A stretch of 64,000 bases of DNA from Asticcacaulis sp. AC466 (GCF_000495815.1 NZ_AWGE01000024.1:1-64000); one strand, 5' to 3'. Shown: positions 42,355 to 51,816, counted from the first letter of the stretch. A program made the numbers and translations. Notes: generated from the letters alone by a model not told the origin.

Positions 42355-42918
42355 TTAGGACAGCACCACGATCACGACGCGCCGGTTGGCTGATCGGCCT
42401 GTGGCGGTGGTGTTGGGGGCGACCGGCTGCTCCGACCCGTAGGAGATCGACGCCATCCGGTTGAGCGCAATGCCCTGGCTATTGAGGAAGCGGCGCACGC
42501 TGTCGGCGCGTTCCTCACCCAGGCGGTAGTTGATGGCATCGGTGCCGGTCGAATCCGTATAGCCCTGGATTTCCAGATAGACGTTTTTGTTGTCGGCCTT
42601 CAGCTTGTCGGCCAGTTGCGCCAGACGCCCCTTGGCGTCGTCGGACAGAACCGCCTTGCCCGTGTCGAATTTGATGGAATCGTCGCTCAATACGACGGAA
42701 TAGACGAACTTGCCCTCGGCCAGCTTGCCTGCGGCCGTGGCGCGGTCGAGCGCGTCCTGGGTGGTCTTGTCAAGCTGCGACAGGTGCGCGTCGTGCTGAT
42801 CGACGCGACTGCTTACCGTGGCGACCTTATCGTCAACATAGCGGTGGCTGGCGCAGCCCGACAGGACAAGCATGACAGGAAGCGCCACAAACAGCGCGCG
42901 GGATTTAAAGTCAGTCAT
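42355..42918 (-). CDS. OmpA family lipoprotein
   Basis: 187 residues from ATG 42918. The signal peptide ends in a lipobox (VLSGC), so it is lipidated. A short coiled region follows (VDDKVATVSSRVDQHDAHLSQLD). The C-terminal OmpA domain has LSDDAKGRLAQLADKLKADNKNVYLEIQGYTDSTGTDAINYRLGEERADSVRRFL, the pattern that binds peptidoglycan. It links the outer membrane to the wall. A terminator follows at 42319. Confidence 0.9.
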   Translation of the reverse strand: MTDFKSRALFVALPVMLVLSGCASHRYVDDKVATVSSRVDQHDAHLSQLDKTTQDALDRATAAGKLAEGKFVYSVVLSDDSIKFDTGKAVLSDDAKGRLAQLADKLKADNKNVYLEIQGYTDSTGTDAINYRLGEERADSVRRFLNSQGIALNRMASISYGSEQPVAPNTTATGRSANRRVVIVVLS

Positions 42919-43096
42919 CGAAACCTCTTCGTTCTCGAATCCGCCGTCACCCCAGTCGTGCGGTTCCCATTGAAACGACAAATAAGGACCGAAAAAAGGC
43001 GATTGCGCCACGGCTGTCATGATCGCGACGGCGGAGATGGCGTTAACTGAGCCGCAGGCCTGTGACCGACTACCGCCCCCTTAAGCCCTCAACGCC

Positions 43097-43792
43097 TTAA
43101 GCACCCTGAGCCAGCAAGGCCTTGAAATCCTTTTCGTCGCGCAAGGCCCACGCATCGAGGAACATGCGGAACTGATACCATCCGTAGGCGGCGGGATTGC
43201 TCCCCAGCTTTTCGTAATTGTCCTGGAAATAGGCGATCCGGTCCTGGCCATCCGGCACGGGATTGGGCAGATTCGATTCGACCACCGCCACCGCCGCCAT
43301 CAGGCGTTCGATACGCGCCCGCCCGCCGGGCTGGCCCAGCCAGAACGCCACGGCCACACGGTTGGCGTGGACTTCGCCGTCATACAGCCGCCCCCCGTTA
43401 CGCAGAGTGTTGCGCTTGGCGTCCACGAAGTGAGACATCTCATGCGGCACCAGAAAGGCGTTGAAAACTTCGCCAAAGAACAGACCCGGCGCCATCGGAG
43501 GAATCGGCCCCAGCAGCGAGGCGATGAAGCCCTGAAAATCAGGCGGGCACTGCACCCACGCCGCCGTATGCACCTCGGTGCCGTCCGGCGTGATCCAGGA
43601 CAGTTCCGGGGTAAACGACACCACAACCTTGGGCGTGGCGAACCCTTTCACCAGATCGCCCGCGCTCACCATGAACTGAGCGACGATCTGTTCGACCGCC
43701 GACTGGATGGCGGCCACCGCCGCGGCGTCGTCCGCCCGCGCCGACGTCGCAATCAGGGCCGTCAGGCCGGATAGAAATATGCGCCGATCCAT
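43097..43792 (-). CDS. Exported protein with HExxH motif, Tat-type signal
   Basis: 231 residues with a Tat-like signal (MDRRIFLSGLTALIATSARA). The motif HEMSH (about residue 117) could bind zinc, and an EVHANRVAVAFWLG region supplies a possible third ligand. The protein is in the size range of small exported metallopeptidases, but no named family is recognised with confidence. Alone on the strand. Confidence 0.68.
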   Translation of the reverse strand: MDRRIFLSGLTALIATSARADDAAAVAAIQSAVEQIVAQFMVSAGDLVKGFATPKVVVSFTPELSWITPDGTEVHTAAWVQCPPDFQGFIASLLGPIPPMAPGLFFGEVFNAFLVPHEMSHFVDAKRNTLRNGGRLYDGEVHANRVAVAFWLGQPGGRARIERLMAAVAVVESNLPNPVPDGQDRIAYFQDNYEKLGSNPAAYGWYQFRMFLDAWALRDEKDFKALLAQGA

Positions 43793-43920
43793 TTAGATGC
43801 CTTCCTTGAATGACCCGTTCACTGAAATATAACAACGATATAATTAAAGTCATTGCCTAAATGGAACTTTTTCCACCCACGGCTGCGGGGCCGCACTGCG
43901 CTTCGCCACCTGTGATTATA

Positions 43921-43950
43921 TTGCAAGGATTTGCAAAGATTTGCAAAGAC
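43921..43950. repeat. Three 10-bp tandem repeats upstream of the receiver gene
   Basis: Three units of TTGCAARGAY follow each other with a 10-base period: TTGCAAGGAT, TTGCAAAGAT, TTGCAAAGAC. TTTGCAAA is a palindrome, so each unit can be a binding site on the same face of the helix. They lie in an AT-rich stretch 120 bases before the receiver gene and 129 bases before the exported protein's start. Confidence 0.65.
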
Positions 43951-44069
43951 CTACAAAACACGCAAAATTTTCCTATATATTTGATTTAAAGCCATATTTT
44001 CGCACTTTTTGCTTTACCTTTACGTGAACTATGTCATAACTATTGCAAAATATAACAACGGTATTTGAG

Positions 44070-44540
44070 ATGCGTCACACAGGGTTAGAACTATTGTCTC
44101 CTCGCCCCCCCTCCGGCCAACCCGGTGCGGGCGGCCTCCCCTTACAACGTCCCGTCCGCAGGTCGCGTGTCCTGGTGGTGGACGACAACGAAGCCTCCGC
44201 CACCACGCTTGGCTGGGCCATGGAAGACTATGGCCATGAGGTCAGAAGCTGCTTCAATGGTGCCGAAGCGGTCGCGATGGCGAAGACATTCAAACCGGAT
44301 GTCATTCTTATGGACCTCGCCATGCCGGTCATGGACGGCCTGGATGCCTGCCGGCACATTCGCGCCGACGACAGCCTGGGGCGATGCCTGATCATTGCAC
44401 AAACGGCGTGGAGCAGTCCCGAATCGCGCGATGACACCCGGGCCGCCGGCTTCGATGTCCATCTGGTCAAGCCGTTGGACATCGAACAGGTCAACGGATT
44501 GGTCGAGGCGTTCCGGGTCAACTCAGCCCCCCTCGCCTGA
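44070..44540 (+). CDS. Stand-alone response regulator receiver protein
   Basis: 156 residues; an in-frame TTG/ATG at 44043 is a possible alternative. A 30-residue Pro/Gly-rich tail precedes a complete receiver domain: VLVVDDNEAS (acidic pair), VILMDLAMPVMDG (phosphorylated Asp), AQTAW (switch Thr) and LVKPLD (Lys). No output domain exists, so it probably works by protein contacts (CheY- or DivK-like). Confidence 0.88.
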   Translation: MRHTGLELLSPRPPSGQPGAGGLPLQRPVRRSRVLVVDDNEASATTLGWAMEDYGHEVRSCFNGAEAVAMAKTFKPDVILMDLAMPVMDGLDACRHIRADDSLGRCLIIAQTAWSSPESRDDTRAAGFDVHLVKPLDIEQVNGLVEAFRVNSAPLA

Positions 44541-44651
44541 TTGCGCAAGGATGCCGCCTCCGTTATACTGCGTCGCATCTAACATCGCGATTGCACCTAC
44601 GCGAAAGCGTGCGACAGCGATCCGGAATATTGAGCAACGGGGACAGGCGTC

Positions 44652-44906
44652 ATGCCTTCAAAACCTTGGTTTCGGCCTAAGCGCTATGGATATGGTTCCG
44701 GGCTGCCCATAGCTTGGCAAGGCTGGGTTGTTCTGCTGGTGTACCTGCTGGTCGTCATTGGCGCCGGCGCAGGACTGCCCATGATCATTCCCAACCCCGC
44801 GATTTTCACCGTCGCAACCTTGGTCGTCATCGTGATCTCCTCCGTGATATTGGGGATCATCTGTGCAAAGACGACCGACGGCGGCTGGCGGTGGCGCGGA
44901 GAATAG
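44652..44906 (+). CDS. Small two-pass membrane protein
   Basis: 84 residues with two hydrophobic helices (VVLLVYLLVVIGAGAGLPMI and IFTVATLVVIVISSVILGII). The N-terminus MPSKPWFRPKRYGYGSGLPIAW is well-kept in appearance and the whole resembles a small family common in Caulobacterales/Sphingomonadales of unknown function. It converges on the MFS gene. Confidence 0.72.
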   Translation: MPSKPWFRPKRYGYGSGLPIAWQGWVVLLVYLLVVIGAGAGLPMIIPNPAIFTVATLVVIVISSVILGIICAKTTDGGWRWRGE

Positions 44907-44922
44907 GCCCGCGAAGCTCCCC

Positions 44923-46128
44923 TCATTGTAGCGGCTCCGCCTGTCGCGGCCCGAACCGCAAACCGGCCACCAGGCCGGCACCGATCACATAGACGGCAAT
45001 GACCGATAGCCAGATCGCGCCCGGCCATCGGCTGCGGACGACAAAATAGACGCTGGAAAAGACCAGCGGCGCGACGATGGAGGCCAGGCTCACCACCGAA
45101 GCCAGCACGCCCTGAAACTGGCCCTGCTGCGCGTCGCTGACCTGACGGCTGGCCAGGGCCTGCAAGGCCGGCATACCGATGCCGCCCATGGCGAAAACCG
45201 GCATGACCGCAAACACCATCCAGCCCTGCCTGGCAAACGCCATGACCAGCAAGGCCACACATGTCCCGGCCACGCCGGTCAGTATGGTTACGCGTTCGCC
45301 CAGACGCGACACCGCCAGCCCCGGCAATACGGCCTGGGCCAAGGTCTGGCAGACACCGAACGTCCCCAGTGACAGGCCGATCCACAGCCCGTTCCAGTGG
45401 AAGACATCGCTGCCCCACAGGGCCCAGCTGGTGCCATAGGCTTCGCCCGTGGCGCTGAAGACAAAGAAGACGAGGATAAGCGGCAACAGGCCCGTCATCG
45501 ACAACGCCCAACGCAGCGGCCGGAACGGATTGAGCGCCGCCAGATCGAAGGGCTGAGCGGCCAGCTCACGGCTTGGGACGCGGGATTCGGGCAACAAAAA
45601 GAGCGCCAGCAACAGATTGCCGCCATTGAGGACCGCCGCCGCAATAAAGGGCAGCCGCACCCACTGGTCGCCGAGCAATCCCCCCAGGACCGGCCCGATT
45701 ATGAACCCCATGCCGAACATGGCGTTGATCAGCCCGAAACGGCGGGCGCGCGTGTCTTCGGGCGACACGTCGGTGACATAGGCCGCCGCCACGGACATGT
45801 TGGCGCTGGTCAGACCGGCGATGGCCCGCCCCAGAAACAGCATCCAGAGATGGGGCGCGAACGCCAGGAACAGGTAGTTGACCGCCGCTCCCGCCAGCGA
45901 GATCAGAAGCACCGGGCGGCGGCCGATCCGGTCGCTAAGCGCCCCCAGCACGGGGGCGAAGAGGAATTGCATCACCGCATAAAGGGCGGTCATGACGCCG
46001 ATATAGGCGGCGACATTGGCGGCGTGGGTGACGTCCCGCAACAGGGACGGCAGAATGGGAAAGATGAGGCCGATGCCAACGGCATCGAGGACAATGGCGG
46101 TAAAGATAACGACAAGAGGTTTGCGCAT
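44923..46128 (-). CDS. MFS transporter, TetA-like
   Basis: 401 residues with twelve hydrophobic segments. The signature GALSDRIGRRPVLL between helices 2 and 3 and the FTAIVLDAVGIGLIFPILPSLLRD start are typical of the TetA/TCR group. PESR after helix 6 also fits. These proteins expel tetracycline or other drugs in exchange for protons. No tetR-like gene is adjacent, so tetracycline as substrate is not shown. Confidence 0.85.
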   Translation of the reverse strand: MRKPLVVIFTAIVLDAVGIGLIFPILPSLLRDVTHAANVAAYIGVMTALYAVMQFLFAPVLGALSDRIGRRPVLLISLAGAAVNYLFLAFAPHLWMLFLGRAIAGLTSANMSVAAAYVTDVSPEDTRARRFGLINAMFGMGFIIGPVLGGLLGDQWVRLPFIAAAVLNGGNLLLALFLLPESRVPSRELAAQPFDLAALNPFRPLRWALSMTGLLPLILVFFVFSATGEAYGTSWALWGSDVFHWNGLWIGLSLGTFGVCQTLAQAVLPGLAVSRLGERVTILTGVAGTCVALLVMAFARQGWMVFAVMPVFAMGGIGMPALQALASRQVSDAQQGQFQGVLASVVSLASIVAPLVFSSVYFVVRSRWPGAIWLSVIAVYVIGAGLVAGLRFGPRQAEPLQ

Positions 46129-46399
46129 GGCGTGTCCCGGTCAAGGCAAGCGCCGACGCCACACGGACGCCAACGGCTTGCGGTTAGCCTGACGGATGTC
46201 AGGCGGGCTGTGCTTGGAGAACGCTGGCCAGCCATGGCTTTCGCGCATGGGTGGGTGTGCTTGACCGCCTGGACGTAAATTCGTCCACCTGTTTACTCCG
46301 CCAACGGGCAGCTCAAGGGAAGCAGTCGCTTTTCGCGATAACCGCCCCTTACGCCACATGACAATGCACGGCAAGTCTTTTTGAAAACCGCATCCCGCA

Positions 46400-47911
46400 T
46401 CACGGCCCGGCGCGCCTATCCCGCCATCCTAGCAGAACGAAAATGATGATCGCTGACATGACGGTGATGATAACGAGCCCGTTGCTCAACTGCTGAAAGG
46501 CGACGAAATAGCTGTCGTGGAATTGGGATGCGGTGAGCCTGGGCAAGACGGCGGAGGCCCCGCGCACATCGCCTATCGCCAATCTTTGCGAAGCCACCGC
46601 CAATTCATCGCCCGGCTGGGAGGTCAGGGCCGATAGCCGCGCTTTTGTCAGGCTGGACAGGATGGCATTGACGATAACCAGCGCGACGCCTTCGCCCGCC
46701 ACCCGCGTCGTACTGAAAATTCCGGTCGCCATGCCGGCGCGTTCCTTAGGCACCACGCTTACGGAAAGCCCATCCATAAGCCCCCAGGGCAGACCCGTTC
46801 CAATGCCGATGACAAGCATCGGAAGGACCACGGCCGCGCCATTGGACGCCGGATCGACACGGCCGAGCCAGAACAGCCCGACAGCCGCCAGTAAAAGGCC
46901 GGCGCCGGACAAAATGCCCGCCGAAACCCAGCGAACAAGGTAAGAGGCCAAAAGCGGCACGACCAGCATCGGCGCGGACAGGGCAATCAGCCGCAGGCCC
47001 GCACCAATCTCATCAAGTCCGCCGACGCCGATGAAGCGCAGTGGCAGCAGGACCAGTAGGACGACATAGCAATAGCAGGTGGCAATGGGCAGAACCTGCA
47101 CGCCGACAAAGCGGGGATAGCGAAAAAGAGACAGGTCGAGCATCGGCCGCGCCGACCGTGTTTCGATGACGATGAACGCAGCCAACATGGCGGCCGCACC
47201 GATCAGCGAGGCCACGACAATCGGATGGCGCCACCCGACCTCCGGCGCTTCGATGACGCCATAGGTGAAAAGCGTCAGCATGGCCGTGAAGGTCAGTGCG
47301 CCGGAACGGTCGAGGCCGGTTGCGTCAGGGTCGCGGCTCTCCCCCATGCCCCCGGCGGTCAGAAGCAGCGAAAGCACGCCTATGACCGTTCCCGACAGAA
47401 ATATCGCCCGCCAGCCAAAGGACGCGATCAGAAAACCGGCCAGAAGCGGACCGAAGGCCAGCCCCAGGCCGAAGGTTGTGCCCAGAAGGCTGAACGCCCG
47501 CGTCCGCGCCGGCCCCTCGAAGGCTTGCGCCAGCCCCGCCGTTCCGCCGGCGAGCGCGGCCGCCGCCGCAAAGCCTTGTACCGCGCGCAGGAGGTCGAGG
47601 ACAAGGATGGAGGGGGCAAAACTCAAGGCAAGCGAAACAACCGCGAACGCGACGATACCCGTCACGAAAAGCCGTTTGCGGCCGAACTGGTCGGCCAACG
47701 CCCCGGCCGCCATGAGCGAACTGCCGAAGGTAAGCATGAAGGCATTGGTGATCCAATTCAGCGCCGACGGGCTGCCGCCGAGATCCGCACCAATGGCCGG
47801 TGTCGCCACCGCGCCGCCTGAAAAACTGAGGGGCAGCACAAGCGCCGCCAGGCAGACCGCCATCAGGATCGGCACCTTGCCGGTTTGGGTGTCAACTCTG
47901 GCAGGGGGCAT
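46400..47911 (-). CDS. MFS transporter, DHA2-type (14 helices)
   Basis: 503 residues with 14 hydrophobic segments. GALADQFGRKRLFVTG is the loop 2-3 motif, and LRAVQGFAAAAALAGGTAGLAQAF and GWRAIFLSGTVIGVLSL are DHA2-like. The family exports drugs or small molecules (EmrB/QacA). It is divergent from the LysR gene at 48055, which probably controls it. The 270 bases on its left, 46129-46399, carry no gene. Confidence 0.87.
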   Translation of the reverse strand: MPPARVDTQTGKVPILMAVCLAALVLPLSFSGGAVATPAIGADLGGSPSALNWITNAFMLTFGSSLMAAGALADQFGRKRLFVTGIVAFAVVSLALSFAPSILVLDLLRAVQGFAAAAALAGGTAGLAQAFEGPARTRAFSLLGTTFGLGLAFGPLLAGFLIASFGWRAIFLSGTVIGVLSLLLTAGGMGESRDPDATGLDRSGALTFTAMLTLFTYGVIEAPEVGWRHPIVVASLIGAAAMLAAFIVIETRSARPMLDLSLFRYPRFVGVQVLPIATCYCYVVLLVLLPLRFIGVGGLDEIGAGLRLIALSAPMLVVPLLASYLVRWVSAGILSGAGLLLAAVGLFWLGRVDPASNGAAVVLPMLVIGIGTGLPWGLMDGLSVSVVPKERAGMATGIFSTTRVAGEGVALVIVNAILSSLTKARLSALTSQPGDELAVASQRLAIGDVRGASAVLPRLTASQFHDSYFVAFQQLSNGLVIITVMSAIIIFVLLGWRDRRAGP

Positions 47912-48054
47912 GCCGGATCTCTCTTTGGCTGGCTGCGGAAAAAGCGACGCAGAGACTTAAATCCCGCCGCACGCCGGACATATCGCGGAATAGGACGACG
48001 ATAAACGACCCGCGCTTCCCTTGATTACGGAGAAAAAGTCTTCAATATAAGGAC

Positions 48055-48948
48055 ATGGACAGTTTGAGCGGCATAATGGCCTTCGTGCAGGCAGCCGAGC
48101 ATCTGAGTTTCGTGGCCGCTGGCCGCGCGCTCGGTATATCCGCCTCCGCGGTCGGCAAAAGCATAGCGAAATTGGAGGACACGGTCGGCGCGCGGCTCCT
48201 TCACCGCACGACCAGACGCGTGTCGCTGACCGAGGAAGGGGCGGCCTTCTACGCGCGCTGCCGCCGTATTCTCGACGACCTGCGCGATGCCGAGGCCATG
48301 GTGTCGGAGGCGACGGGCACGCCACGCGGTCGGCTCCGCGTCAGCGTACCGACGATTGGCTACCGCTTCCTGCTGCCCATAATCCCGGCGTTTCGGCAAC
48401 GCTATCCCGACATCGAACTGGACATCGACTTCAATGATCGTCTCGTCGATGTGGTCGAAGACGGGCTGGATGCCGTGATCCGCAGCGGCCCCCTGACGGA
48501 TTCAAGCCTGATGTCGCGACGCCTCGGGCCCTTCTGCTTCGTCCTGTGCGCAGCCCCCGCCTATCTGGAGCGCCACGGCATCCCGCAATCGCCACGCGAT
48601 CTGGAAATGCACGATTGCCTGCGCTTTCGTTTCCCGACGTCGGGCAAGCTCCAGACGTGGCAGCTCACGCAGGCGGATGGGGTCGATCCCTTCCGGCGTC
48701 CATCGCCCTTGACCTGCAACAACATGGAGGCCTTGCGTGGGGCGGCGATTTCCGGGTTAGGCATCGCCTATATGCCGGACTTCCTGGCGCGCGAGGCCGT
48801 GGACGCCGGCCTGCTTCGCACGGTGCTTGACGGCTATTTGGCCGAGCCCGGGCAATTCAGCATTCTGTGGCCATCCAACCGTCTCGTCTCGCCCCGCTTG
48901 CGCGTATTTATCGACCACATGACGGAAACGTTGTTTCGCAAGACCTGA
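48055..48948 (+). CDS. LysR family transcriptional regulator
   Basis: 297 residues. HTH: MDSLSGIMAFVQAAEHLSFVAAGRALGISASAVGKSIAKLEDTVGARLLHRTTR. The rest is the usual effector-binding fold. It is divergent from the DHA2 exporter and probably regulates it. Confidence 0.9.
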   Translation: MDSLSGIMAFVQAAEHLSFVAAGRALGISASAVGKSIAKLEDTVGARLLHRTTRRVSLTEEGAAFYARCRRILDDLRDAEAMVSEATGTPRGRLRVSVPTIGYRFLLPIIPAFRQRYPDIELDIDFNDRLVDVVEDGLDAVIRSGPLTDSSLMSRRLGPFCFVLCAAPAYLERHGIPQSPRDLEMHDCLRFRFPTSGKLQTWQLTQADGVDPFRRPSPLTCNNMEALRGAAISGLGIAYMPDFLAREAVDAGLLRTVLDGYLAEPGQFSILWPSNRLVSPRLRVFIDHMTETLFRKT

Positions 48949-48960
48949 ATAGACCCGACA

Positions 48961-49296
48961 TCAGATGGGGCTGGCCTGCAATTTGTCCCGCCAATGGGCC
49001 GCCAAATCCTTCAAAGCCGAGGCGCGCATATATGGCGACGTGTCGTCGTCGAGCGTTTCCAGAACCTCGAAGCTGAATTGTGCCTCGCCATGGTTGTTCC
49101 AGGCCTCGAGCAGGTCCTTTCTAAGATGTGTCCCTCGCCGAAGCTCGAACCACAACCGGGTCTGGATCGTCGCGATGTCGGCCCATTGCCCCACCCAAAT
49201 TTCACCGGACGCCGCACAGCGCACCGCATAAACGCCGCCCACGACCTTGCGTTCCTTGTAAGCCGCCACGGCCGCCTTGCGCGCTTCGCCCTTCAT
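48961..49296 (-). CDS. GIY-YIG domain protein
   Basis: 111 residues from ATG 49296. The start of the domain is VVGGVYAVRCAASGEIWVGQW (the G-V-Y and V-G motif), then TRLWFELRRGTHLRKDLLEAWNNHGEAQFSFEVLE (the R and E of the catalytic set). It is a short, stand-alone GIY-YIG protein. Such proteins can be nucleases or DNA-binding; the function is not known. It is divergent from the DUF2239 gene. Confidence 0.83.
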   Translation of the reverse strand: MKGEARKAAVAAYKERKVVGGVYAVRCAASGEIWVGQWADIATIQTRLWFELRRGTHLRKDLLEAWNNHGEAQFSFEVLETLDDDTSPYMRASALKDLAAHWRDKLQASPI

Positions 49297-49368
49297 GTCG
49301 CCATACCTTTTCAACCCGTTTGCGCTGCGATGGATATCGCCTCGGCGGCCAAAAGACCGCCCGCTCCT

Positions 49369-49388
49369 AATATTACACGGGTAATATT
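49369..49388. promoter_or_regulatory. Dyad in the GIY-YIG/DUF2239 divergent region
   Basis: AATATTAC-ACGG-GTAATATT has perfect 8-bp arms. A second half-site-like sequence (GGGTATTAAT) lies 30 bases on. It probably controls one or both divergent genes. Confidence 0.65.
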
Positions 49389-49442
49389 GACGCAAGTATT
49401 TTATCCGGGTATTAATCGGCATCAACCAAAGGTCTAAACCGC

Positions 49443-50075
49443 GTGTCCACCCTCGTTTCCAAACCCTGCACGGCCTTTGACGGCCATAAACGGCTGCTGT
49501 CCGGCCCGCTTGTCGACGTGGCGCTGGCCGTTAAAACCGCGACCGAAAGCGGCACACCACGCACGATCCTCGTCTTTGACGATGCGACGGGCGGCGTCGT
49601 CGATCTCGACCTGAGGGGGACCAAGGCCGACATCGTCGAGCGGTTGTCCCAGGCGCCTCAGACGGTCGCCGGGCGCTATCGGCCGGACACGGCGACCACC
49701 CCCGAAAAAATGGATGAGACCTCCGAACCGAGAGGCCGGGGACGGCCTAGGCTCGGTGTCGTCGCGCGCGAAATCACGCTGCTGCCGCGGCAATGGGAAT
49801 GGCTGGCCGCTCAGCCCGGTGGGGCCTCCGCCGTCCTGAGGCGGCTGGTGGATGAGGCGCGGCGAAATGGCGGGACGCGGCAACAAAAACGGGCCGCCCA
49901 GGACGCCGCCTATCAGTTCATGCTGGCCATCGCCGGTGATTTTCCGGGCTATGAGGAGGCGACGCGCGCCCTTTTCGCCGACGATCGCCCAAAGCTTCAG
50001 CACTGCATAGCCGATTGGCCGGAAGACGTCCGGTCGCACGTCCTGCGCCTGGCCACCCCGCACAGCGGCGATTGA
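49443..50075 (+). CDS. DUF2239 family protein
   Basis: 210 residues from GTG 49443. The pattern CTAFDGHKRLLSGPLVDVALAVK, VFDDATGGVVDLDLRG, RGRGRPRLGVVAREITLLPRQWEWLAAQPGGASAVLRRLVDEARR and DAAYQFMLAIAGDFPGYEEATRALFADD is the DUF2239 layout. The middle RGRPRLGVVAREI part is like a small DNA-binding segment. Function unknown. It precedes the hydrolase gene by 13 bases. Confidence 0.87.
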   Translation: MSTLVSKPCTAFDGHKRLLSGPLVDVALAVKTATESGTPRTILVFDDATGGVVDLDLRGTKADIVERLSQAPQTVAGRYRPDTATTPEKMDETSEPRGRGRPRLGVVAREITLLPRQWEWLAAQPGGASAVLRRLVDEARRNGGTRQQKRAAQDAAYQFMLAIAGDFPGYEEATRALFADDRPKLQHCIADWPEDVRSHVLRLATPHSGD

Positions 50076-50088
50076 AAGACATACACCC

Positions 50089-50988
50089 ATGACGATCACG
50101 ACAACCAACGGCATCGATCTGGCCTATGACAGTTTCGGCCAGGCGGACGCCCAACCCATTCTGCTGATCGCCGGATTGGGCACCCAGAGGATCCGCTGGA
50201 CGGAGCCGTTCTGCCAAGAATTGGCGGCACGGGGCTATCGCGTGATCCGTTTCGATAACCGCGACACGGGCGGCTCGACCCATTTCCGCCATTGCCCGCC
50301 CCTGGATTTCGGCGCGCTGGCGGCGTCACTGATGGCGGGCAAGCGACCAGACGTGCCCTATACGCTCCACGACATGGCCGCGGATGCCATCGGCCTGCTC
50401 GACGGTCTGGCTATTGACCGGGCGCATGTCGTCGGGCGCTCAATGGGCGGGATGATCGCACAGATTATGGCGAGCGAGTATCCGGATCGCGTGCTGTCCC
50501 TGACGTCGATCATGTCGAGCACCGGCAATCCGGCCCTGCCCCAGGCCGCGCCGGACGCCATGGCCATGATGATGCGCCCCGCGCCCGATCCCTTCGCGGA
50601 CGAGGCCGGATTCCTGTCGCATAGCCTGGCCTTCGCGCGCCGTATCGCCGGCACAGGCCAACCCTTTGACGATGCGGCGCATCGCCGTCTCGTTCTGGAA
50701 GAGGTCGCTCGCGCCTACGATCCCGGCGGCACCGGGCGCCAGGTCGGCGCAATGGCCGTGACGGGCGACCGGCGGGCACGTCTGGCAACCGTCACGGCGC
50801 CAACCCTGGTCATCCACGGCGCGGAGGACCCGCTCTTCCCGCCCGCCTGCGGTCAGGATACCGCCGCCGCGATCCCGAACGCCGAACTTATGGTGATCGA
50901 CGGCATGGGCCATGATTTGCCGCCGGCTCTGTATCGACAGGTTGCCGAGGCGATTGACCGAACGGCGCGCCGGGCAGCGACAGGCTGA
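50089..50988 (+). CDS. Alpha/beta hydrolase
   Basis: 299 residues. Nucleophile Ser in VVGRSMGGMIAQ (about residue 124), oxyanion region LLIAGLGTQRIRW, HGAEDPLFPP (acid) and GMGHDLP (His) complete the triad. It is close to esterase/epoxide-hydrolase-type enzymes. It starts 13 bases after DUF2239, so an operon is likely. Confidence 0.88.
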   Translation: MTITTTNGIDLAYDSFGQADAQPILLIAGLGTQRIRWTEPFCQELAARGYRVIRFDNRDTGGSTHFRHCPPLDFGALAASLMAGKRPDVPYTLHDMAADAIGLLDGLAIDRAHVVGRSMGGMIAQIMASEYPDRVLSLTSIMSSTGNPALPQAAPDAMAMMMRPAPDPFADEAGFLSHSLAFARRIAGTGQPFDDAAHRRLVLEEVARAYDPGGTGRQVGAMAVTGDRRARLATVTAPTLVIHGAEDPLFPPACGQDTAAAIPNAELMVIDGMGHDLPPALYRQVAEAIDRTARRAATG

Positions 50989-51135
50989 ATAGACACTCGC
51001 GGGCGTTTGAGGGAGCGAGTTGGCAGGTTGCCACAGCTCGTCTTGTCGCATGCTACTGGCGCCAAACGACGAGGATATGTGAGGGTTAACAGCGCTAAAA
51101 ACCCTGAAATTTGGGATCTTCGCCCCCGAACAAGC

Positions 51136-51816
51136 CTATGTTCGACCGCCCTCGGGTGAGGCCTCCAAGCGTAACACTGGCAAACAAATCCTTTCAATCG
51201 TAGCCACGGCGACTTCCATTGCGTCAGTGACTTCGTTTACCTCACCCGCTGGGGGCTTGAGCGCATACATTCCACGCTTTAGTTTTTTCGTAAACTCAGC
51301 ATCTGTGCCCTCGTAGTCCACATAGCATTCCACATCCACCTGCACGACCCGAAATTGATGGATCAACTTCTCAATGGCCTGCTCTAAATTCTCACTAAAT
51401 AGCGCACGAGCCATTGGAAGACACTGGTCAAGCGCCTCGCGTTCCTCCTTAGTGCGATTAATCCTGTTGTAAAAAGCCTGGGCAGTCACCAACCGCTTTT
51501 GTCGCGGAGCTGTCTGCGCTGCCCAACCTTCCTTTTCTTTCATCTGCTCTCCAGCAGCGAGTAGTTCGTGCTCGGATATCATTGCATGACGTACTTCCGC
51601 CAGTGCACGCCGCCCCTTGTATGCCGCTGTTAGAATTCGCTCCGCCTGATCTAACCTGCGCTCTGCCACTTTCTGCCTGCGCCAAGCATTAAACGTGTCT
51701 GCGCCCTTGTTTGCTGCCCACACAACGGCAACGACACCTCCGATGGTGCCAATGCCTTGCAGCATAGTGCCTGTTGCAGCCCAGTCGATTGAAGAACTAC
51801 AAATTGCGAATTTCAT
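51136..51816 (-). CDS. Hypothetical protein, AT-richer than neighbours
   Basis: 226 residues from ATG 51816, which has a GAGGA ribosome site; ATG 51828 is the alternative. A hydrophobic helix (MLQGIGTIGGVVAVVWAA, about 20-38) is followed by a long charged coiled-coil region (DTFNAWRRQKVAERRLDQAERILTAAYKGRRALAEVRHAM). No family recognised. The lower GC suggests transfer. Confidence 0.62.
   Translation of the reverse strand: MKFAICSSSIDWAATGTMLQGIGTIGGVVAVVWAANKGADTFNAWRRQKVAERRLDQAERILTAAYKGRRALAEVRHAMISEHELLAAGEQMKEKEGWAAQTAPRQKRLVTAQAFYNRINRTKEEREALDQCLPMARALFSENLEQAIEKLIHQFRVVQVDVECYVDYEGTDAEFTKKLKRGMYALKPPAGEVNEVTDAMEVAVATIERICLPVLRLEASPEGGRT

Noticed and set aside
42115-42393. 92-codon frame ending over the OmpA terminator
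   Set aside because: It passes through the terminator stem and into the OmpA gene in antisense and has no ribosome site.
44923-46128. Calling the TetA-like gene a proven tetracycline pump
   Set aside because: The family match is good, but without a tetR partner or close identity the drug cannot be stated.
45397-46278. 293-codon frame antisense to the TetA-like gene
   Set aside because: A shadow of the real MFS gene in GC-rich DNA; it is rich in Arg, Gln and Gly and has no family pattern.
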